Shown: positions 1 through 11,971 of the stretch, one piece after another
Position numbering within the stretch: the first letter of the stretch is position 1
Layout: every line of letters begins with the position of its first letter
Assembly (NCBI RefSeq): GCF_963675165.1
Contig: NC_087377.1
Location: 12,944,632 to 13,008,631, forward strand
DNA from: Halichondria panicea
Lineage: Eukaryota; Porifera; Demospongiae; Suberitida; Halichondriidae
Length of the DNA stretch: 64,000 nucleotides
Direction of reading: 5' to 3'
Notes under the pieces: model-generated
Told to the model about the DNA's origin: nothing
What the model saw: only the letters and a program-made list of their open reading frames with translations
Database searches by the model: none
Translations under genes and position numbers: made by a program

Positions 1-1459
1 CAGGTCACTGGGAGGGTAGTCGATGAAGGGGAGAGACAAACGTATCGTATAACTAGAACCAGATGGCCTAACTTCTTGTACGGTAATCATCGTAGCTGGA
101 ACTGAAAGATACAAAATCATGAATTATGCCAGCATATGCAGTTTTACCAGTCACAGTAGTGGAATTGATTGCAGAGCATTCCTTGTTTCTGAACATCACA
201 CACACTGTGTAAGTATCTCCAGGAGATTGGTCTGAGAAATCGATTGCAACTGAACTTCCATTAAATGATGTGGTAGGAACACAATTTTCTCCGCTCGTTA
301 TGTATCCGAACATTCGAATGGGTGCAGTATCAATTGAAATTTCCTGGAATCAAAATTGTTAATTTACCAAGAAAACATCAAAAACTATATAACACTATGT
401 ACCTGGAATTTTATTTTGAGCTTCAGTGCTTCATTTTGGATTAAGAAGGAGGTGGATAATGCTGGAGTCCCCAAGTCTAAATGTGACACCACATTAATGA
501 GCTCCAAGTACGCAGTCACATTACACACATACCTGGATTCATCAACGTGATATTTGAGGTATCTGGCAATAAGAGTCCATTCAGTGTGAGTGGTGTCACA
601 GTCACTGTTGTCTCACAATAAGAGAGGCTCTCTCCAGCTATTGATAGAGATGTGTTGGTGGTATTGTACACTGTTCCATTCAGGTTGACAGTGTAGCCGG
701 TGACACATTTCTGGTAAGGTTGGTCCAGTGGGTCCCACTCCAGAATAGGACATAAACTGTTGGTTCTCAGATTAGCCATCCAGTTAGTTAAAGAAGTCAT
801 ATCTGTACAAAAGAAAATGATCGGTTAGCTATCGTAAAATCTGATCACATTACTTACTTAACACATTGAGAGTGGTGTTACCAACTTGTGGAGAAGACCC
901 ACTGCTACCAGCGAGGCACGTCACCAGAGTACTGTTCAATGTTTCAGTGGCAGGTATCTGAATAGTTGAGCTCAGTGTAGACCCAGAGTTATCACTGATC
1001 ATGGTGATAGTGAATGGACCACAGACGTCTTCTTGCAACCCGGCATCATGGGGAACCAATGCAACGCAAGACATCGGACCGCTGACTTGCCAGCGAGTTA
1101 GCCCACCAGCAACATCGTTATGAGTGCAAGTGAGAGAGACCAACTCTCCAGGACACACTGTCAGTAGATCTTCCTCTTTTGTGATGTCAGCAGCCAGAGC
1201 AACTACATGTATATAGAATGATTAAGATTATTCATCACAAAAATACGGTGAACAATGGTTGTACAACACAACACTATATCTGGTCTATGAATTCTAGCTA
1301 CAAAACTTGCACTTTACTAAATAACTTACAGTAATCTAGATCTAGCTGCAGCAAAAGTGCCCATGACAACAGTACAATCTAGTGATGTTAAAGAAAGTCA
1401 TTAACATTCTATCCAAGTAACTTTTAACTCACAACTTTATTTTTCAGCTTGGTAGACAT
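1..1459 (-). CDS. Ig/FN3 transmembrane receptor copy A (3' end outside window)
   Basis: Exons on the minus strand, all with GT-AG borders and matching phases: 1457-1433 region (1433-1459, start codon at 1459), 1330-1378, 858-1202, 533-802, 403-476, 148-343 and 1-101 (continues beyond the window). The start was chosen because exons 1 and 2 join to MSTKLKNKVIVLLSWALLL, a good signal peptide; the later ATG in exon 2 is out of frame with the Ig exon. Exon 3 is an Ig-like domain (LTC...W...C), exon 4 a first FN3-like domain (LEWDP), exons 5-6 a second (MFGYITSGENC) and exon 7 a third. No break is visible in the part present. The missing 3' end should hold the membrane exon. It belongs to the same subfamily as the copies at 6595-8706 and 26899-29107. 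Confidence 0.8.
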
Positions 1460-2222
1460 GGCTATACCACCAGACTGAGTGCATTTTAGATGGCCTGATA
1501 TGAATATCATTGAGTATCACACTGATTGATTTGAAATTTCAGAAACACAACCTTTACCAACCTGCCCCATGCACTGCATCAAGAAATATGACTTCAGAAG
1601 GTAGCTTGCTGTGCATAATATTTGGGACGATAAATTAGTACCTACCTTGCTCTGTCGCATATCGTGTAGATTAAAGTAATAATGTGAATAATTATGAAAT
1701 TGTGCCCATCCCCCCTCCACACATAGCAGTTCTTGCAGCAGTACCATGCATGTATATATACCAGTCGCTGCTGCAACTGTTCCACATCAATCATCGTTCA
1801 TGATCAACAGAGCTCTCAACTCATCATGTTCATCATTCAAGTAATCATAAGTTTGTACAGTAAATAATAGCAAACCTGTAATAATTATTATCAACTCATA
1901 CTCTACATGCAGCCCCTTATCAAATGCTCGTACATTTCTAGGCCTATATCTATCCGATTTAATCAACATTGTACTTTTGCATGATTATAGCTACACTTTA
2001 GACAAGACAATTTATTGTGGAACACTCCCCTCTGTGTACCTACCCACCTATGCATGTCAAAGACTGTGGTGCATTTATTTAAAGTAATGTTATTGTGCAG
2101 ATGAGATGTGCCACCTCAATACACTAAGAGGGAGACCATTAGTTTTCCAATAATGTTAAATCCCTTTAAGGTCACAAAGGTATGTACTTGTCATGTGAAT
2201 GAAATCTGCAGATTCTAATACT
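1460..2222. other. 5' flank of copy A, no gene seen
   Basis: This holds the presumed promoter of receptor copy A. Bases 1715-1890 contain a segment (CAGTTCTTGCAGCAGTA followed by a CTGCTGCAACTGTTCCA stretch) that recurs near 9490, 24945 and 37790, so it is a shared module of the receptor cluster rather than a gene. No coding signal was recognised. Confidence 0.5.
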
Positions 2223-2430
2223 CCTATATACTGGAGTTTGCAGAATCTTTGAAATAAAAGTGTTGAGCACTGCATGCATGTGGTTCCTTATAATTATGGG
2301 AATGCTCATATACATTATTTTAAGTAGTTAAACAGACCGCAGTGTGTACACAAAATCCATATATAAGGAACGCGTAACGCTCTACGCTTTTACTGGTGTG
2401 TTGCAAAGATTCTGCAAACTCCAGTATAGG
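2223..2430. mobile_element. MITE with about 27-bp terminal inverted repeats
   Basis: The left end (CTGGAGTTTGCAGAATCTTTG) is the inverse of the right end (CAAAGATTCTGCAAACTCCAG). The inside has no coding capacity. A related element with the same inner TIR sequence lies at 52071-52242. The superfamily is not determined. Confidence 0.65.
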
Positions 2431-3740
2431 AAAACCAGAGGCAATATAATTATTTGCTCTTGCATTTATGAGAAATGTTGGTGGACGATCTGATATGTTA
2501 CGACTAATTAAAACAAGATGTGTCTAATTTCACTATTGGAACAAGCTTTTCTGGTCTAATAGAATTCAATGATACACCATCTGGAGTGTACTCTCGTACA
2601 GACACAGCTCAAAGGGGAGAGTTCACTATCATTTAATGCACGGACTAGCGGTCAGCCAGACAAAATTACAGAGTGATCCCAGTGATGATCTCAGTGATAG
2701 ACACAAGGGACTGACCATAATTGCAGATAAAGAGAATGATGAGCTCTCAATAATAATTATATGCTCTTAGCAGTGATATTGATATGACTTCTGTTGATGC
2801 TTTCATGGCTATTAATTGTATCGACTTTTCAACAGCAAGAGATTACCAATAATTATTTCATATTCTCATCAGATGCAACTCTGCAGCTGGCGGAGGATTT
2901 TTTGAGAGTTAGTTTCTCATCACACCATGTCAGAATGACACTAGTATTCAAGTGAGGCCATCACAAACACAGCTTCATCCCTCCTGGGTGAGCCCAAGTG
3001 ACTTCATCACAGGTAGAATTGACCTATAGACAACCTTTCAATCGCTTTGATGCTCTGATGCTTAGCAATTTTTTGATGATTTGACAGGCAGCACCATCAT
3101 TACATCTAACAAGCAATTGTTTGTTTTCAGTGGCCATCAATGTGGAACTCCTACCAATAATGGAACTTGGGATTATCTTGTAGAGCAAATTCCACCACAC
3201 CCAACATACTGTGATATGTTTCTTCTTGTACCATTTGATGTTCGATAAAGTGGTGAAGTATATGTATATATACTGTCAGTGATGACGCCTTTTTACAATT
3301 TAACTGTCCATGCATGCATGAGCCAATCTCTGCGAATGGAAATAGAATCAGTGGCACTGTCTGATTCTGGGGGCTCTTTCACGGCCATTAGAATGTAGAA
3401 CACCACAGTCAACAGTCACACATTTTGCAGCTTCCAGTCGTGTTGTCCAGTTTCAGTCATGAGTTACACTTGGGAATTTAATTGACAATGAGATCGGCAA
3501 TCCCTCTAGTGTACCACCTGTTGATTCCTATCTGACTCGGTATAGTGTCACAAATCTGTCAGATCCTTTTTCTTCGTATCTCAGCTATAATTATTATATA
3601 TACTCTCCAGGAAAGAAACTATGAACTATAAACACTCGAGGATTACATGCTTGTCAATGGAAATGTATTCACACCATCTGATAATTTCACGACAATTGAT
3701 TGCAGTGGGATTTGTATCGAGGGAGCCATTTGCATGCATG
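2431..3740. other. Degenerate stretch with coding-like fragments, no gene assigned
   Basis: Short runs here look like decayed exons, for example around 3131-3240 (a fragment reading GHQCGTPTNNGTWDYLVEQ after a splice-acceptor-like TTTTCAG) and around 3490-3590. They are separated by stops in every frame and I could not match them to a family. Given the Calx-beta and kinase exons downstream on the same strand, they could be remains of the extracellular part of the same lost receptor. That is a guess. Confidence 0.25.
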
Positions 3741-4320
3741 TGGACAAGGAAGTTACTGCATGGATCCTTAGGCAAAAGAAGTTTTGATTTACAATTTTCT
3801 AGTGATGTACCGTGGCATTCTGGGGGTTTGCATTATTATGGTTTTAGAGTCGTTTCATTTTCTTACCATCTATACCGTTTGAGATTGAGACCGATAGGAT
3901 GTAAGTTACTTAAGTAAGTATATAATTATATGTAAGTATTCTTATATTTTACTCCACTTTTTTCCTCCATGCATGCAGTGGCCTGATTGAAACTCGAAAC
4001 ATGGAAACCGTTGGTCAAGTGGAGTTTATGATGATAAGAGTCCAATTCAGTATAAAATATAATTATACAGACAAGAGCTTTTGCTATCACTAAAAATGTT
4101 CTGCATGCAATATAGAAGGTATTGTCAGGTTCTTTATTTATACACATTGTAAAATTCAGGGGCACGATTTTCACATGTGGGCTTTATGTTTTAAAGTGAT
4201 AAATGGTCCAAGAGCCTTTTAGTCTACGTAATGCTCGTGTTCATAATAATGGCCATGCATTCTTCACTTCATGATCAGGAGACGTTCTCAGGTTGTTGTT
4301 CTGTTTACTTGCAGGAGAGG
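3741..4320. repeat. Block duplicated at 9549-10085
   Basis: From GGATCCTTAGGCAAAAGAAG through TTGTTTACTTGCAG this block is collinear with 9549-10085, with many substitutions and small indels. Both copies keep AAACCGTTAGTCAAGTGGA-like and ATAATGGCCATGCATTCTTC landmarks (first copy AAACCGTTGGTCAAGTGGA). The copy here continues into a Calx-beta exon; the other copy does not. It is an old segmental duplication of a gene that is no longer intact. Confidence 0.7.
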
Positions 4321-4369
4321 ACTACATTTCAACTGGTTTGCTCCGAGGTATACTGGCGATAGTAACTTG

Positions 4370-5037
4370 AGATGGAGAGCTGGTAATTCAGCACCCAACA
4401 ATCGATTTATTGTGCCCATAATTGATGATGACATTCCGGAACCAGTTGAAGTATTAGAGATTGTAGTTGAATGTGAAGATAAAGGAAACTGTTATCTACC
4501 ATGCACGACATCTACTTACACCATTATAATATATCATCATTATATAGATGATCAAGGTACGTAAACGGTCATACATGCTTATCCTCTTTGTATAGTGTAT
4601 ATAGGTGATTTGGAAGGGGTCAAACTGCCGTACAAATGGTTGGCAGTGGACAGCCTTGTCTCCCCAATAATACAGTGGTCATATATGGTGTGACCATGTG
4701 GGAGGGTTTCAGTGGCGGCCAGACCCCTAACCCTGGAATGGACCCCATGTCCCTAGTGGTTCTACTCAGAGAAGGCAAGAGATTGGAACCTCTCCAGAAC
4801 ACTGCCTACTCCACAGATAATTATGATTGATAACCTAGCAGGAAAATTTCAATGTGTTTTTCTATATGCCATGGCAACTTTTGGTTGTAACGTATAATTA
4901 TTGCATGTAAGCCGATCGTATTTCTACAGGGCCTTGATAATGGCTAGCTGTTGGCACGCGGAATCTGATGAGAGGCCATCCTTCGATGAGCTAGCAGCCG
5001 AGTTGGAGAACGTTTTGAGCTCCTTGGTGGGCTAGGT
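4370..5037 (+). pseudogene. Relic of a Calx-beta / receptor tyrosine kinase gene
   Basis: Three exon-like pieces lie in order. (1) About 4370-4559 ends a Calx-beta-like repeat (RFIVPIIDDDIPEPVEVLEI...), closed by a splice donor. (2) About 4608-4830 carries kinase subdomains VIII-X: KLPYKWLAVDSL, then YGVTMWEGFSGGQTPNPGMD and LLREGKRLEPLQNTAYSTD. (3) About 4930-5037, after TTTCTACAG, encodes subdomain XI (MASCWHAESDERPSFDELA) and a stop. The CW...RPSF signature and the KWxA/GVTxWE blocks identify an animal tyrosine kinase C-lobe. It is broken: a one-base frame change separates KWLAVDSL from YGVTMWE near 4670, and the whole N-lobe and catalytic HRD/DFG loops are absent, so it cannot be an active kinase. 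The joining of Calx-beta directly to the C-lobe suggests an internal deletion. Confidence 0.7.
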
Positions 5038-5367
5038 GAAACTTAACATGAAGCTAGTTGACGTAGTTGATGAAAAACACAGTATAAGCAATTGAAAGTT
5101 TGGTCCCTCTGACGAATGCTGGTGAAAAACCTTTGCGAATGAGCCAGATCTTGACCTTTTGCAATCTAACTATTGCGTTTTGCTGGGCAAGGATTGTGTG
5201 TTTCTTTTGAAGTTGAAGCTGCGAAACATTCTACTAGTTTAGTATTTCTACAATTTTTATAAGAGTAAATTTAAACAGAACTGTAACGCACAATTTAAAT
5301 TTGTCTTGAATTTATGAAGCGTTATGACAGTTTATTGTGTTTTGGTCAGGTTAGGGTCGTTATTAAT

Positions 5368-5760
5368 AGCATAGAAACGAATTCTGCATATCTAAAAGCC
5401 GAAGGACCATGATCTCATCCACTCGCCCAAAAAACAGATGAAACTTCTTGAGGCCGCTACTGAGGAGATTGCTATGGAAACAAATGCTGCATACCGATTA
5501 AAAGCCAAAGACCATGATCACGTCCACTCGCCCGAAGAACATATAATTGCTGAGGCCGTTTTTGAGAAGGTTACCATGGAAACAAATGCTGCGTACTGGT
5601 TTAGTACTGAAAATCAGTTACAAACACTAGTTGAACAAGTAAACATGGAGTCTATAACGAAATGCGAAGTGAACCATGAGCTACAAGAAAATCCAGCCGA
5701 ACAAGTTACTGATTCAGCTCACCATTTCAACAGTGACCCACAATCTCCATGCATGCACTA
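5368..5760 (+). repeat. Tandem tail repeats encoding METNAAY motifs (kinase-tail relic)
   Basis: About 2.5 diverged units of roughly 105 bases, each reading (M/I)ETN(A/S)AY followed by an acidic, His-rich stretch (KAKDHDHVHSPEEH). The last two units sit in one open stretch from 5438 to 5763; the first is in another frame with stops. Regularly spaced tyrosines just 3' of a kinase C-lobe suggest a duplicated cytoplasmic tail exon of the relic kinase gene. They could alternatively be 3' untranslated after the stop at 5037. Confidence 0.45.
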
Positions 5761-5763
5761 CTA

Positions 5764-6594
5764 GCGTATGAATCTGATCGCATGGATTTCATGGGATTAG
5801 CTATATAGGCCAGTAAACCTGCTCTATAATGTAGATGTAGTACTGCACGGACAATCGTAGCAAACGATTAGTTACTATTAATTTTGTAGTCGACACCTAT
5901 TTTCGATGTCAGTGATGTTAGAATTATTATTTTAATGACCACTTTTTATATTATTATTCGTGGCGTTATAACTGGGGTAGCACGACATAGGGATCGAGGT
6001 AGATACAACCACCAAATAAAGTAGAAAAGGTACGTGTTATGATTAAATTGGCGTACACGTAATACGGTATGTATATACCTGGGCATGCCGTAAGAACCAG
6101 GGGAGGGACAGAACCCACCTGCTTTTCAGACTGTAGCTAATAGCTTTATATGCAGATTATTTCATTTCAACACCGCCTCACCCAGACGCTTCACCCTCAT
6201 TTTATTTTTACCCCCTACCTTAAAACGGCCCTGCTGGGACCACCACCTGTTATATCACATTGCATCATCACTACAAAATGGCTGCCTGTACCTATATAGA
6301 TACCAAAATCTGTTAGGTGTAGGAGGTTGATTATAGGGGTTATAAGATCCATTTTTGTACATGAGGCTACGCCCACGCCGCAACTGCATTTCGATGTTTA
6401 AATAGGTGGTTTGAGGATCAAGCCTCTAATAGACTATTGGAACAGTCGAAATACCCGATTCATCGATTTCCTTCTCATAGAATGGATCCTTATCTAGACT
6501 ACATATACTTGTCAGTTAGAATTTTGACATGAAGAATAAAATGATCTGTTATTAGATCTATAGTGGTTGATCATTACCACTTGGTGGCACAACA
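5764..6594. other. Intergenic, upstream of receptor copy B
   Basis: No gene seen. It should hold the promoter of the receptor starting at 6595. A segment near 5995-6130 (GATCGAGGTAGATAC...CAACCACCAAATAAAGTAGA) recurs near 25895-26040 and 39205-39360, so it is a shared module of the cluster. Confidence 0.5.
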
Positions 6595-8706
6595 ATGTCT
6601 ATCTTAAAAAGCAAAACTGTGAGTTAGATCTATATACTTGTACAGTAACACTATGATTATACCATATAGATTCTCCTCTTCTCATGGGCACTTTTGCAGC
6701 AGCTAGATCTACTAGATCACTGTAAGTTAGTTATTCAAGTTCAGTGAAGTAAATTGCAAATTTTGTGGCTAGAATTCATATAACCAGCTAATCATTATTA
6801 TGCTATACAAATTTGTGCAACTCTGTTTCGTCAATTTCTATATATATAGTTGCTCTCGCTGCTGACATCACAAAAGAGGAACCACTGACAGTGTGTCCTG
6901 GAGAGTTGGTCTCTCTCACTTGCACTCATGACAATCTTGCTGGTGGGCAAACTCGCTGGCAAGTCAGCGGTCCGATGTCTTGCGTTGCATTGGTTTCCTA
7001 TGATGCCAGGTGGCAAGAAGACGTCTGTGGTATATTCACTATCACCATGATCAGTGATAACTCTGGGTCTACACTGAGCTCAACTATTCAGATACCTGCC
7101 ACTAAAACACTGGATACTACTGTTGTGACGTGCCTCGCTGGTGGCAGTGCATCTTCTCCACAAGCTGGCAACACCACGCTCAATGTGATAAGTAAGTAAT
7201 GTGACCAGATTTTACCTTTTGTGCAACATTACTATATACAGATATAACTTCTTTAACTAACTGGATGGCTAATCTGAGAACCAACAGTTTATGTCCTATT
7301 CTGGAGTGGGACCCAGTGGACCAACCTTACAAGAGATGTGTCACCGGCTACACTGTCAACTTGAATGGAACAGTGTACACTACCACAAACACATCTCTAT
7401 CATTAGCTAGAGAGAGCCTCCCTTACCGTGAGACTCAGACAGTGACTGTGACACCACTCACACTCAATGGATTCCTATGGCCAGATACCTCAAATATCAC
7501 TGTGATCAATCCAGGTATGCGTGTATGACTGCATGAGCTCATATGTAGTGTTACGTTTAGACTTGGGGACTCCAGCATTATCCAACTCCTTCATAATCCA
7601 AAATGAAGTACTGAAGCTCCAAATAATATTCCAGGTACAGTTATTGCATTTGATGTTTTCTGGGTAAATTAACGATTTTTGATTTCAGGAAATTTCTATT
7701 GATACTGCACCCATTCGAATGTTCGGGTACATAACAAGCGGAGAAAATTGTGTTCCTACCACATTATTTAATGAAAGTTCAGTTGCAATCGATTTCTCAG
7801 ACCAATCGCCTGGAGATGCTTACACAGTATGTGTGATGTTCAGAAACAAGGAATGCTCTGTGTCTGCAATCAATTCCACTACTGTGACTGGTAAAAATGC
7901 ATAATGCTGGCATGTCATCGAATTCATGATTTCTTATTTTTCAGTTCCAGCTACAATGATTACCATACAAGAAGTCACACCATCTGACACTAGTTACACG
8001 ATCCGTTTGTCCCCCCCCTTCACTGGCTACGCTCCCAGTGACCTGCTCATTGTCTCCACCCTCTCTCCCCCTCACTCTGACCCAATCACCCTCCCCTTCC
8101 CCTCCACAACCAACCAAGTCATGATGACTTTCACTGAACTCACTGCTGGAGTCCTCTACACCTACACCAATAGAGTTGTTTTGGCCAGCAACCAATCAAA
8201 TGATGACGTCGTATCTCCAGTCACTGGAGAATTCATAATATTGGCTCTACATGTATTAGGAGGTATGCTACATGGACGAAAAACTGCATGGTAGATAGTG
8301 AAACAATAATTATCAACAGTATACAGAAAAAGCTAGACGTGTTTACTAGTGGTTAGCCTGCTATGATAATTATACTCACTACACTGTAACTCATGCATTA
8401 ATTCTCAAATGAAAAACATGTATATACACTCATGCAGAATCTGTGCGGTCCCTCTCTACTGGTGAAGCAGTGGCAGTCAGTGTGGCAGCTACATTCACTA
8501 TCTCCATAGCGATTGGACTCTTGCTGGGGATGTCTCTAATGTACTGCATCATGTACTACAGGAATAGGGGACGCTATACAGTAAGACAGCGACAGGAAGA
8601 AAGCATTCAACCCACTGTACCAAGTGGTCCTGTTTATGAAGAAGTTACTCTTATCCAAGAACGAATTGAGCTGAAACTGAATGAAGCATACGGACCGTTA
8701 TCATAG
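6595..8706 (+). CDS. Ig/FN3 transmembrane receptor copy B, complete
   Basis: Eight exons give one continuous frame of 517 residues: 6595-6618, 6670-6721, 6850-7191, 7242-7514, 7561-7634, 7689-7890, 7945-8262, 8438-8706. All introns are GT-AG. Residues 1-30 form a signal peptide (MSILKSKTILLFSWALLQQL). Residues 31-139 are Ig-like, with canonical C50 and C120, W62 and extra C41, C70, C85. Residues 140-230 are FN3-like 1 (LEWDP), 231-322 FN3-like 2 and 323-428 FN3-like 3. The membrane span is about 439-467, then a basic stop (RNRGRY) and a 48-residue tail with Y475 (YTVR), Y495 (YEEV) and Y513 (YGPL). YEEV fits a Src-type SH2 docking site; YEEV plus YGPL 18 residues apart resembles an ITAM with a long spacer. 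Two AATAAA signals follow at 8721 and 8766. The ligand and partners are unknown. Confidence 0.88.
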
Positions 8707-8720
8707 CTTAAACAGTTTGA

Positions 8721-8771
8721 AATAAACTGTAAACTGTTTAGACGCAGTATGTTAATTGTGTGTGCAATAAA
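8721..8771 (+). terminator. Two polyadenylation signals of receptor copy B
   Basis: AATAAA occurs at 8721-8726 and again at 8766-8771, 15 and 60 bases after the stop codon of copy B. Either could direct 3' end formation. Confidence 0.5.
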
Positions 8772-9117
8772 TTTATAGTACAGGTGTACGTAGTTGTAAG
8801 TGAAAATATCCTTAACTCTGCATATATTGAGTATCACTTGATTGCAAGACAGCCCGGTCTGTAGATAATGACATATAGTTGTATAGAATGAAGAGCATGC
8901 ACACATGTAACGTATATACCCGATTTACAATAACCTGTTTCTTTCCATGCAGTGATCAGTTCTTAAAATAGCTCTCAAACCAGAGAGTTTTTGACCTCAA
9001 TATACAAGGTCTTGCTATGTGCATGTAAAGTGAATAATTATTATTTTGTGACTATAAAATTAATAATTAACATCATGCATGCATGGTTGCATAATTAGCT
9101 AAACAAACTCTCTCAAC
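8772..9117. other. 3' flank module of receptor copies
   Basis: No gene. The sequence (TGAGTATCACTTGAT..., then AAGTGAATAATTATTATTTTG) is repeated after the last exons at 24454-24860 and 37312-37720. The duplication units of the cluster therefore extend several hundred bases past the stop codon. Confidence 0.55.
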
Positions 9118-9282
9118 TGGACCCACGTGTGGGACCCTTGTCAAATAAGAGACCCACTTTGGACCTTCTCGCCAACCGTGTACCCACGACGTGTGGGACC
9201 CTTGTCTAACAAGGGACCCACACTTTGGACCTTCTCGTAGACCATGGACCCACGTGTGGGACCCTTGTCAAATAAGGGTCCG
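9118..9282. repeat. Minisatellite, about 3 units of 60 bp
   Basis: Three diverged copies of a unit built on GTGTGGGACCCTTGTC, AANAAGGGACCCAC and TTTGGACCTTCTCG. Each unit contains the small palindrome CCCACGTGTGGG or a variant. It has no coding meaning. Confidence 0.75.
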
Positions 9283-9548
9283 ACACATTACTGCTTTTTG
9301 CTACGTCCCTAAATATTGACAGCAAAAATTATGCTTCCTAATCTGATACCCCAAAAATTCGACAAAAATGCATATTATTTTTTGAAGTAATGCTGATTTT
9401 TTCATTTTTATTAAAATAAGAGTAAGTCAAAATAGTTGAGAGAGTGTTATAGTTGAAAGTAATGATGTTGAAGAATGAATCTCCCCCCACACACACAGTA
9501 GTTTTTCTTGCAGCAGTACCACTCATCCATCTACATGTTGACGAGGAG

Positions 9549-10085
9549 TTACTGGATCCTTAGGCAAAGGAAGTTTGTTTTGATTTACAATTAAATTTCT
9601 GGTGATGTGCCATTCTGGGGGTTTGCATATGGTTTTGCTAGGGTCATTTCATTTACTTACCCTATATCGTTGAGAGATGAGACCGATAGGATGTAAGTTA
9701 CTCAATGTATCCTATTATTATTTTACTCCACTTTTTTCCTCTAGTGGCCTGGATTGAAGCTCGAAACATAACTGTTTTAGAAACCGTTAGTCAAGTGGAT
9801 ATGGAGTTTATGATAATAAGAGGTTCCAAATTCAGTACGGACAAGAGCTTTTGCTGTCACTAAAAATGTGTCTGCAATAGAAGGTATTGTCAGGTTCTTT
9901 ATTAGGGGGCACTTTCGATTTTCGCACGTGTACTCCATGTTTCAAAATGATAAATGGTCCAAAATACTCCTTTAGACTACGTATATGTATAATAATGGCC
10001 ATGCATTCTTCACTTCAATTGTAGGGAGAAAAACACAAAACATTCTCAGGCTGTTGTTTTGTTTACTTGCAGCATAGATAGAGAA
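9549..10085. repeat. Second copy of the 3741-4320 block
   Basis: Collinear with 3741-4320 (GGATCCTTAGGCAAAGGAAG onward to TTGTTTACTTGCAG). It lacks the Calx-beta and kinase exons that follow the first copy. Confidence 0.7.
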
Positions 10086-11618
10086 GAGAGGGATTGAAAA
10101 TGGAAGTACCCTCGATGTACCATCCGTGTATCTCTGCGGTTTTAATCAAGGCTTACTTTTTAACACGAGGGCTAAACATGAATAATTCATGAGAATTGTT
10201 TTGCTCTCTGTAAGAAGTCCACGAGCATCAGATCCAAGCTGTCAACTCCACATAAAACTGCCCGAGGTTGTACAAACAATAGACAGAAAGAAAGGGGGGT
10301 CCCCACCAGGAGGAGGAAGAGTGGGATTGTGGTAAAGAAGGGAGAAAAGAAAGTGACATTGTATATATGCCATGCATGCATGGCAATGAAATACACTTGG
10401 GTATCAATTTTCGGTTTTCCAAAGGTTCCTATAAAACTGTATAGTAGGGCATAATAATTATTGGCATAGATACCTGATAATTTCCCCACATGTTAGGTCC
10501 CAATAGACAGTGGCGGATCCAGGAATGTTGAGAGGGAGTTCCAAAACAGTTCATCACTTTCCTAATCAATTAATGAGCATGCACATTAGAGAGCCCTGCC
10601 CACATGTCAATTGCAGTCAATTTAATTGACTCCTCTAGGCTGATTTCATGCAATTGACAAGCTGATTTTTCACCTGACAATAGGTCTACCCAAGACTTAG
10701 AGTGCATAAGAAGAGAAGAGTGTTAACTACTGATACTTCTACACAACACTTAGTCTTGCGCAGCCAGCCCGGATGTTTTCTATTTGAACACTATAGTCAA
10801 TTTAATTGGGGCTGGTGCGAGACTAACGAACACTGTACACAAAGTAACATGACTCGGACGTGATAGAGTATTGTAAATTTACTAGTAATCTCCTAGTAAA
10901 TGTTAATCGTGATGTTTTTAGGGGTGTGAATGGTAATCAAACAATTCTAGCTACGTATAGTTGTTCGCTTTCAACGTTCAGAGCTTGTAGAGCTGCTCAC
11001 TGCACACTGATAGGAGACGATCTCTTCACAAAAATCATCTAAATAGAGACAATAGTTGAGTTGATCCTCTTCACTTGCACTCTTTACTCACTATTAACAA
11101 CTTCTGTGCGTTGCGTAATTATGCGCAAACGTCATCAATTGCGAGTTGCTCACGTGCAATTGAAGATGTCACATTACTTTGTGCACAGTGTTTGTGTAAA
11201 AGTATCAGTAGTTAGACACTCTTCTCGATCTTCTTATGCACTCTTGGTCTACCTATAAACAACATAATCTCTAAAAATGATAGCCCAATTTAAAAATATG
11301 CATGAAATATACACCAAAATGTGGTCGTGTCTGATAATCAGACAAAATAAACATAATATCAGACACAGGAACCTATGAATCGCTGAAGAGGCAAAGCTAT
11401 AAGATTTAAGGTGTTTTTGGTAGCTAAAAGTCTCCCCTACAACATATAGCAAAACAAAAAAGCTACACGACTGTAGAACATTTGCAAATCTATTGCTAAA
11501 CAACTGACAAGAGTGCATGCATGTACTAGCCATTCACCTACTGAGGCTGACTGTTCCGGCACTCTTAATTGGTGGTGAGTTGGATACCAGACTTGCAGAT
11601 TGTTTCACTTTGACTCCC
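10086..11618. other. No gene recognised
   Basis: Both strands show only short open stretches without domain signatures or convincing splice structure. At 10510 an AGTGGCGGATCCAG motif occurs that recurs at about 23280 and 48325, and inverted at about 26207 and 39518. It is probably the end of a dispersed transposon. Confidence 0.4.
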
Positions 11619-11971
11619 TTAATTTGTGCCCAGACAAAAAACAAGCACAAACACGAGCATTACCAGGATCACTAATAACAGTACTCCAACAATTATAAAC
11701 GCAATAGCCTCGGGTGAGATCTTTATCACATATCCAGGTGGTGGTGGTGGGTTTGGTGGGCCACTGGTAGTGTTAGTCTGTGTGGAGTGTGTGGTTGGTG
11801 GAGGTATGGGTGTGGGGGTTGTGCAGGGAAGAGACGGTGAGATTGGCAATGGTGGTTGGCCAGTCATTCCACTGCGCTTTGTTCTTTGGATACTTGGGCA
11901 GCTGGCTGTGTGGCAAAATGCTTTCATCTTTGAGAGCTGCACTTCAGCTAAACTGAAATTTAACGTCTTCT
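11619..11971 (-). CDS. Last exon of a small proline-rich single-span membrane protein
   Basis: Reading on the minus strand after the acceptor TTCATTGCAG, the exon opens in phase 1 and stops at 11619. It encodes about 117 residues: a Cys-containing start (SKMKAFCHTASCPS), a Pro/Thr-rich stalk of about 45 residues (PLPISPSLPC..., then PPNPPPPPG), and a very hydrophobic C-terminal segment (SPEAIAFIIVGVLLLVILV...) ending only five residues after the membrane at CLGTN. This is a type I membrane or signal-anchored protein with almost no cytoplasmic tail. Upstream exons were not resolved and I do not recognise the family. Confidence 0.55.

Noticed and set aside
495-500. Short ATTAAT palindromes and frequent TGCATGCA runs as regulatory sites
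   Set aside because: They occur throughout the window at a density that fits base composition and low complexity.
6697-6721. ATGGGCACTTTTGCAGC as the start codon of receptor B
   Set aside because: This ATG is out of phase with the Ig exon. Using exon 1 at 6595 gives a continuous frame and a signal peptide, and the same arrangement is conserved in the other copies.
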